A stretch of 64,000 nt of DNA, taken from NCBI RefSeq assembly GCF_000382325.1, contig NZ_KB908058.1, forward strand, positions 62,001 through 126,000. The letters run 5' to 3'. The notes beneath the pieces are model-generated. The model ran no database searches and was not told where the DNA came from. It saw only the letters and a list, made by a program, of their open reading frames with translations. The translations under genes and the position numbers were made by a program. This DNA comes from Woodsholea maritima DSM 17123. Its GTDB lineage: Bacteria > Pseudomonadota > Alphaproteobacteria > Caulobacterales > Maricaulaceae. Of this stretch, positions 61,021 through 64,000 are shown piece by piece; the stretch's first letter is position 1, and every line of letters starts with the position of its first letter.

Positions 61021-61860
61021 TCAGTTGGTGTCATCAGGCAGGCGAAGCTGGACGCTCTGGCCCGCAATCGTCACCGATGCCTCCTCATTCTTGCTTTTAT
61101 TCAGCCGATCAAGGCGCAGGCGCGCCAAGCCATTTTGGCCCTGAGCCGAGGTGATCTGGCCCAACTCGCTTTCACCCAGGGTGAGGACTTGGCCAACCTC
61201 TAAAGCGTGCGCGGCCATAACGCCGACAGTGCGTTTACGGATTTCGCCCTTACGCTTCATGCGGCTAGCGACCTCTTGGCCGACAAAACAGCCTTTTTTA
61301 TAATCCACCGCGCCCAACAGATCGTGGTTCACATCGGTGGAGAACACCGCTTCGCTGGTATAATCGGCCCCGAATTCCGCTACCAAGGCGCTGATGCGCA
61401 TCTGATGATAGGCGCTGAGATCCTGGGGAAAGTGTTGCGCTTTATTGAGAGGCGTTATCGCGCGCCAACCCAGATCGCTATGGCGCGGATCGGCGCTATA
61501 GCCAAGGCGTAGCTCAGCGGCCAAGGGGCAGGCCCCCCAACCCGATATCAGGGCCAGATGTTCGATCCGTTTAATCTCGGCCTTGGCGCGCAGGCGATAA
61601 AGGCTTAGCCGCTTGATCAGGGCCTCGCTCTGGTCTGCCGGCACATCCAGATAGAGCCCGCCGTGATGATCATCAAACATCATAAAATCGACGATGATCT
61701 TACCTTGCGGCGTTAAGAGGGCGGACCATTGCCCGCGCGCTTCGCTCACCCCATCTGGGCCTTGGGTGATGACGCGGGTCAAGACGCTGCGCGAATCTTC
61801 GCCCGTAATATGCAGGATATGACGCTGGGTATGGTGAAAGACGGCGGCGCTGGTGGTCAT
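61021..61860 (-). CDS. ygfZ: Folate-binding YgfZ-type protein
   Basis: Tetrahydrofolate-binding protein (GcvT fold) involved in the assembly or repair of certain iron-sulfur proteins. The 279-residue product carries the signature KKGCFVGQEVASRMKRKG (K-G-C-x-x-G-Q-E) in the C-terminal third. It starts MTTSAAVFHHTQRHILHITG, typical of the family. It precedes tag on the same strand. The activity is known from E. coli and yeast homologues; nothing here is specific. Confidence 0.93.
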   Translation of the reverse strand: MTTSAAVFHHTQRHILHITGEDSRSVLTRVITQGPDGVSEARGQWSALLTPQGKIIVDFMMFDDHHGGLYLDVPADQSEALIKRLSLYRLRAKAEIKRIEHLALISGWGACPLAAELRLGYSADPRHSDLGWRAITPLNKAQHFPQDLSAYHQMRISALVAEFGADYTSEAVFSTDVNHDLLGAVDYKKGCFVGQEVASRMKRKGEIRKRTVGVMAAHALEVGQVLTLGESELGQITSAQGQNGLARLRLDRLNKSKNEEASVTIAGQSVQLRLPDDTN

Positions 61861-61991
61861 TATGGGCTCCCTAACTTCGTCCTTACATGGTGCCAGGCGC
61901 GGCGAGAAATCAAGGCCCTAGCATGATGGATGGCCATTCTACGCCCATCATCGCTGGCATCTTTATGGGCTTTGGGCTAATCCCCGTTTTC

Positions 61992-62963
61992 ATGACGAAG
62001 ATCTTATTTATCACCTCGACACGTATTGGCGATGCTGTTTTATCCAGCGGGCTTTATCAATATCTGGTCGATCACTATCCAGATTGCGCGATCACCGTGG
62101 GCTGTGGGCCTTTGGCTGCGCCGCTGTTTCGCGGGGCACCGGGCTTGGAGCGGGTCATTGTGATGGCCAAGCGCAAGGGTGGGGGCCATTGGATCAATCT
62201 GTGGCGCGAAACGGTTGGCAGTGCCTGGGATTTGGTCATTGATTTGCGCGGTTCGGGCACCAGCTGGTTCTTGCGCGCCAAGTCGCGCGTGGTGAAGCGT
62301 AAAGCGGCAAGCGCTTTATTAGAGGATGGCACCCCGGCCCATAAAGTGATTGAGGCGAGCCGGGTTTTGAAACTCACTTCGCCCGCTGCGCCTTTATTGT
62401 GGCTGGATGAGCGGGCCAAGGAAACCGCCGATCTGGTGATGCCCAAAGATGGGCCTGTTCTGGCGATTTCCCCGGCGGCTTCGGCCCCGTTTAAAGAATG
62501 GCCCCAGCATCGCTTTTCGCAATTGGCCCAAAGCCTGACCCATGACGGCGCGCTCAAAAACGCCAAGGTCGTGGTATTGGGTGGGCCGGGCGATGAAGCC
62601 GCCGCAGAGTTGGCGGTGCGCGGATTAGAGCCTAGCCAGGTCGTCAACCTGACCGGAAAGCTGGGGATATTGGAAACTGCGGCCTGTCTGGCGCATGCCC
62701 ACTTGTTTGTCGGCAATGATTCTGGCTTGATGCACCTTGCCGCAGCGGCGGGCATACCCACGCTGGGGCTGTTTGGTCCAACCGATGAGCGTCTTTATGG
62801 CCCCTGGGGGGCGAAGACGGCAATCGTGCGCGCGGGGGGCAGCGCCGATGAAGAGGACCGCAAGACGCTACGTTTTTCTGAAGCCAGCTTGATGGGCGAT
62901 TTAAGTGTCGCCCAGGTTCATCAGGCGGCACAAACCCTGATCGAAAAGGCACCCAGCATATGA
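61992..62963 (+). CDS. Glycosyltransferase family 9 (heptosyltransferase-like)
   Basis: GT-B fold transferase related to ADP-heptose:LPS heptosyltransferases. From the start at 61992 (MTKILFITSTRIGDAVLSS) it has 323 residues; the longer frame is not typical and no clear ribosome-binding site exists for either. The ISPAASAPFKEWPQHRF and the GNDSGLMHLAAAAGIPTLGLFGPTDERLYGPWG motifs are characteristic. The sugar and acceptor are unknown. Its TGA overlaps the ATG of the dihydroorotase-like gene in ATGA, so they are coupled. Confidence 0.88.
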   Translation: MTKILFITSTRIGDAVLSSGLYQYLVDHYPDCAITVGCGPLAAPLFRGAPGLERVIVMAKRKGGGHWINLWRETVGSAWDLVIDLRGSGTSWFLRAKSRVVKRKAASALLEDGTPAHKVIEASRVLKLTSPAAPLLWLDERAKETADLVMPKDGPVLAISPAASAPFKEWPQHRFSQLAQSLTHDGALKNAKVVVLGGPGDEAAAELAVRGLEPSQVVNLTGKLGILETAACLAHAHLFVGNDSGLMHLAAAAGIPTLGLFGPTDERLYGPWGAKTAIVRAGGSADEEDRKTLRFSEASLMGDLSVAQVHQAAQTLIEKAPSI

Positions 62964-64000
62964 GCGAGACCTATGATCTGATCCTTAAAGGCGGGACCAT
63001 CGTCAATCATGATGGTCGCGGCGAAGGCGATATCGCCATCAAGGACGGCAAATTTGCCGCTCTGGGCGATTTATCAACGGCCAGCGCGGGCGAGGTGTTT
63101 GATGCGCGCGGGCTGCACATCCTGCCGGGTGTGATCGACAGCCAGGTGCATTTCCGTGAACCGGGTCTGGAATGGAAAGAGGATCTGGAAAGTGGCTCCC
63201 GCGCCGCCGTCATGGGCGGGGTGACGTGTGTGTTTGAAATGCCCAACACCAATCCCTCCACCACCACACCCGATCTGATGGAAGATAAGGTCAAGCGTGG
63301 ACGTCATCGCATGCATTGCGATTTTGCCTTCTATGCCGGGGCGACCAAGGAAAATATTGATGTCCTCGCCGAGATGGAACGCCAGATCGGGTGCTGTGGG
63401 GTGAAGGTGTTTATGGGGGCCTCCACGGGCTCTTTACTGGTCGATGATGATGAAAGCGTGGGCCGGGTTCTGGCCGCGATCAATCGCCGGGCCGCTTTCC
63501 ACTCTGAAGATGAGTTCCGCCTGGCAGATCGACGCAAGCTGGCGCGTGAAGGTGATTGGACCAGCCACCCCGAGGTGCGCGACGCCGAAGCGGCCATCCT
63601 CTCCACCCAGCGCCTCATTCGCTTGGCCAAGGCGGCGGGAAAGCGCATCCATGTGCTGCACATCTCCACGGCCGAAGAGATGGAGATCCTGGCCCATCAT
63701 AAAGATGTCGCCAGTGTCGAAGCGACCCCTCAGCACCTGACCTTAGAGGGCCCGGAGATTTATGAACGCATCGGGGCCTATGCCCAGATGAACCCGCCGA
63801 TCCGCGATGCGCGCCACCGCGCAGGGCTGTGGCAGGGGATCGCCCAAGGCATTGTCGATGTGCTGGGCTCTGACCATGCGCCCCATACCATTGAAGAAAA
63901 GTCCAAGCCCTATCCGCAAAGCCCATCGGGCATGCCAGGGGTGCAGACTTTGGTGCCTTTGATGCTTAATCACGTCAATCAAGGCCGGTTGAGCCTAGAG
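62960..64000 (+). CDS. Dihydroorotase-like amidohydrolase (partial, runs off window)
   Basis: Amidohydrolase-superfamily enzyme, expected to make dihydroorotate in pyrimidine synthesis, 347 residues visible. Family features are the N-terminal LILKGGTIVNHDG and the VHFREPG motif, the carboxylated-lysine candidate in CGVKVFMGAS, the His in FHSEDE and LHISTAEE, and the Asp in LGSDHAPHT. The first His of the HxH metal pair is Gln62 (SQVH), which I recall as common in alphaproteobacterial members. The rest is retained, so the enzyme is probably active, but allantoinase or hydantoinase cannot be excluded. It is coupled to the GT9 gene by ATGA. Confidence 0.88.
   Translation, partial: MSETYDLILKGGTIVNHDGRGEGDIAIKDGKFAALGDLSTASAGEVFDARGLHILPGVIDSQVHFREPGLEWKEDLESGSRAAVMGGVTCVFEMPNTNPSTTTPDLMEDKVKRGRHRMHCDFAFYAGATKENIDVLAEMERQIGCCGVKVFMGASTGSLLVDDDESVGRVLAAINRRAAFHSEDEFRLADRRKLAREGDWTSHPEVRDAEAAILSTQRLIRLAKAAGKRIHVLHISTAEEMEILAHHKDVASVEATPQHLTLEGPEIYERIGAYAQMNPPIRDARHRAGLWQGIAQGIVDVLGSDHAPHTIEEKSKPYPQSPSGMPGVQTLVPLMLNHVNQGRLSLE

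Overview
The window looks like a chromosomal stretch of an alphaproteobacterium of the Caulobacterales/Hyphomonadales type (Maricaulis, Oceanicaulis or Woodsholea-like; the genus cannot be settled from sequence alone). The evidence is a circularly permuted two-piece tmRNA with a tag ending in -ALAA, an alpha-type SspB, LexA boxes of the direct-repeat form GTTC-N7-GTTC, a NadQ-type NAD regulator beside nadABC, the hflK-hflC-degP order, and intergenic clusters of cTTGa-centred palindromes. Most of the window is core metabolism. I see no prophage, insertion sequence, transposase, CRISPR array, tRNA or rRNA.

Layout. 1-900 is an intergenic repeat cluster with an SOS-type box at its left edge. 900-10900 holds a DUF1993 protein, a family 4 uracil-DNA glycosylase, ETF-ubiquinone oxidoreductase, a TPR lipoprotein with ispE, a WecA-like transferase, a polyprenyl diphosphate synthase, a DUF2007/TrmN6-like pair and an S49 peptidase. 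11400-16640 is a minus-strand block: 2OG oxygenase, lipoprotein, Xaa-Pro aminopeptidase, PrmA and a tail-anchored unknown. After an AT-rich orphan gene come UvrD-type helicase, a double CDGSH protein and a ClC protein (to 22670). 22800-30500 has a glyoxalase-fold protein, a ribbon-helix-helix protein, a TonB-dependent receptor, an old yellow enzyme, DUF4169, fumC, a RusA-like nuclease and a ZntB-like transporter. 30540-33365 has sspB, a cytochrome P450, the split tmRNA and a VOC protein. 33600-40760 has thyA-folA, hflK-hflC, a DegP-type protease, miaA and a divergent ketol-acid reductoisomerase. 41400-48140 has glyQ-glyS, ppdK and a SleB-type hydrolase.

48200-54500 is an NAD module: nadA-nadB-nadC in one minus-strand operon, followed across a repeat cluster by nadQ translationally coupled to an HD phosphohydrolase. 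Two TGCTC-N5-GAGC palindromes 63 bp apart flank the putative nadA promoter and are the best candidates for NadQ operators. 54600-64000 has a universal stress protein, a small conserved unknown, amt, a KAS III-like enzyme coupled to an M42-type peptidase, a small lipoprotein, tag, ygfZ, a GT9 glycosyltransferase and a dihydroorotase that runs off the right end.

The most distinctive non-coding feature is a composite repeat of about 105-115 bp, bounded by GTCA...TGAC and present nine times. It joins two different palindromes through a third, longer imperfect palindrome, and its arm sequences vary in a compensated way. Several enzymes have lost or changed expected ligand residues: family 4 UDG (two of four Fe-S cysteines), ClC (proton glutamate), dihydroorotase (first metal histidine) and ketol-acid reductoisomerase (one acidic ligand).
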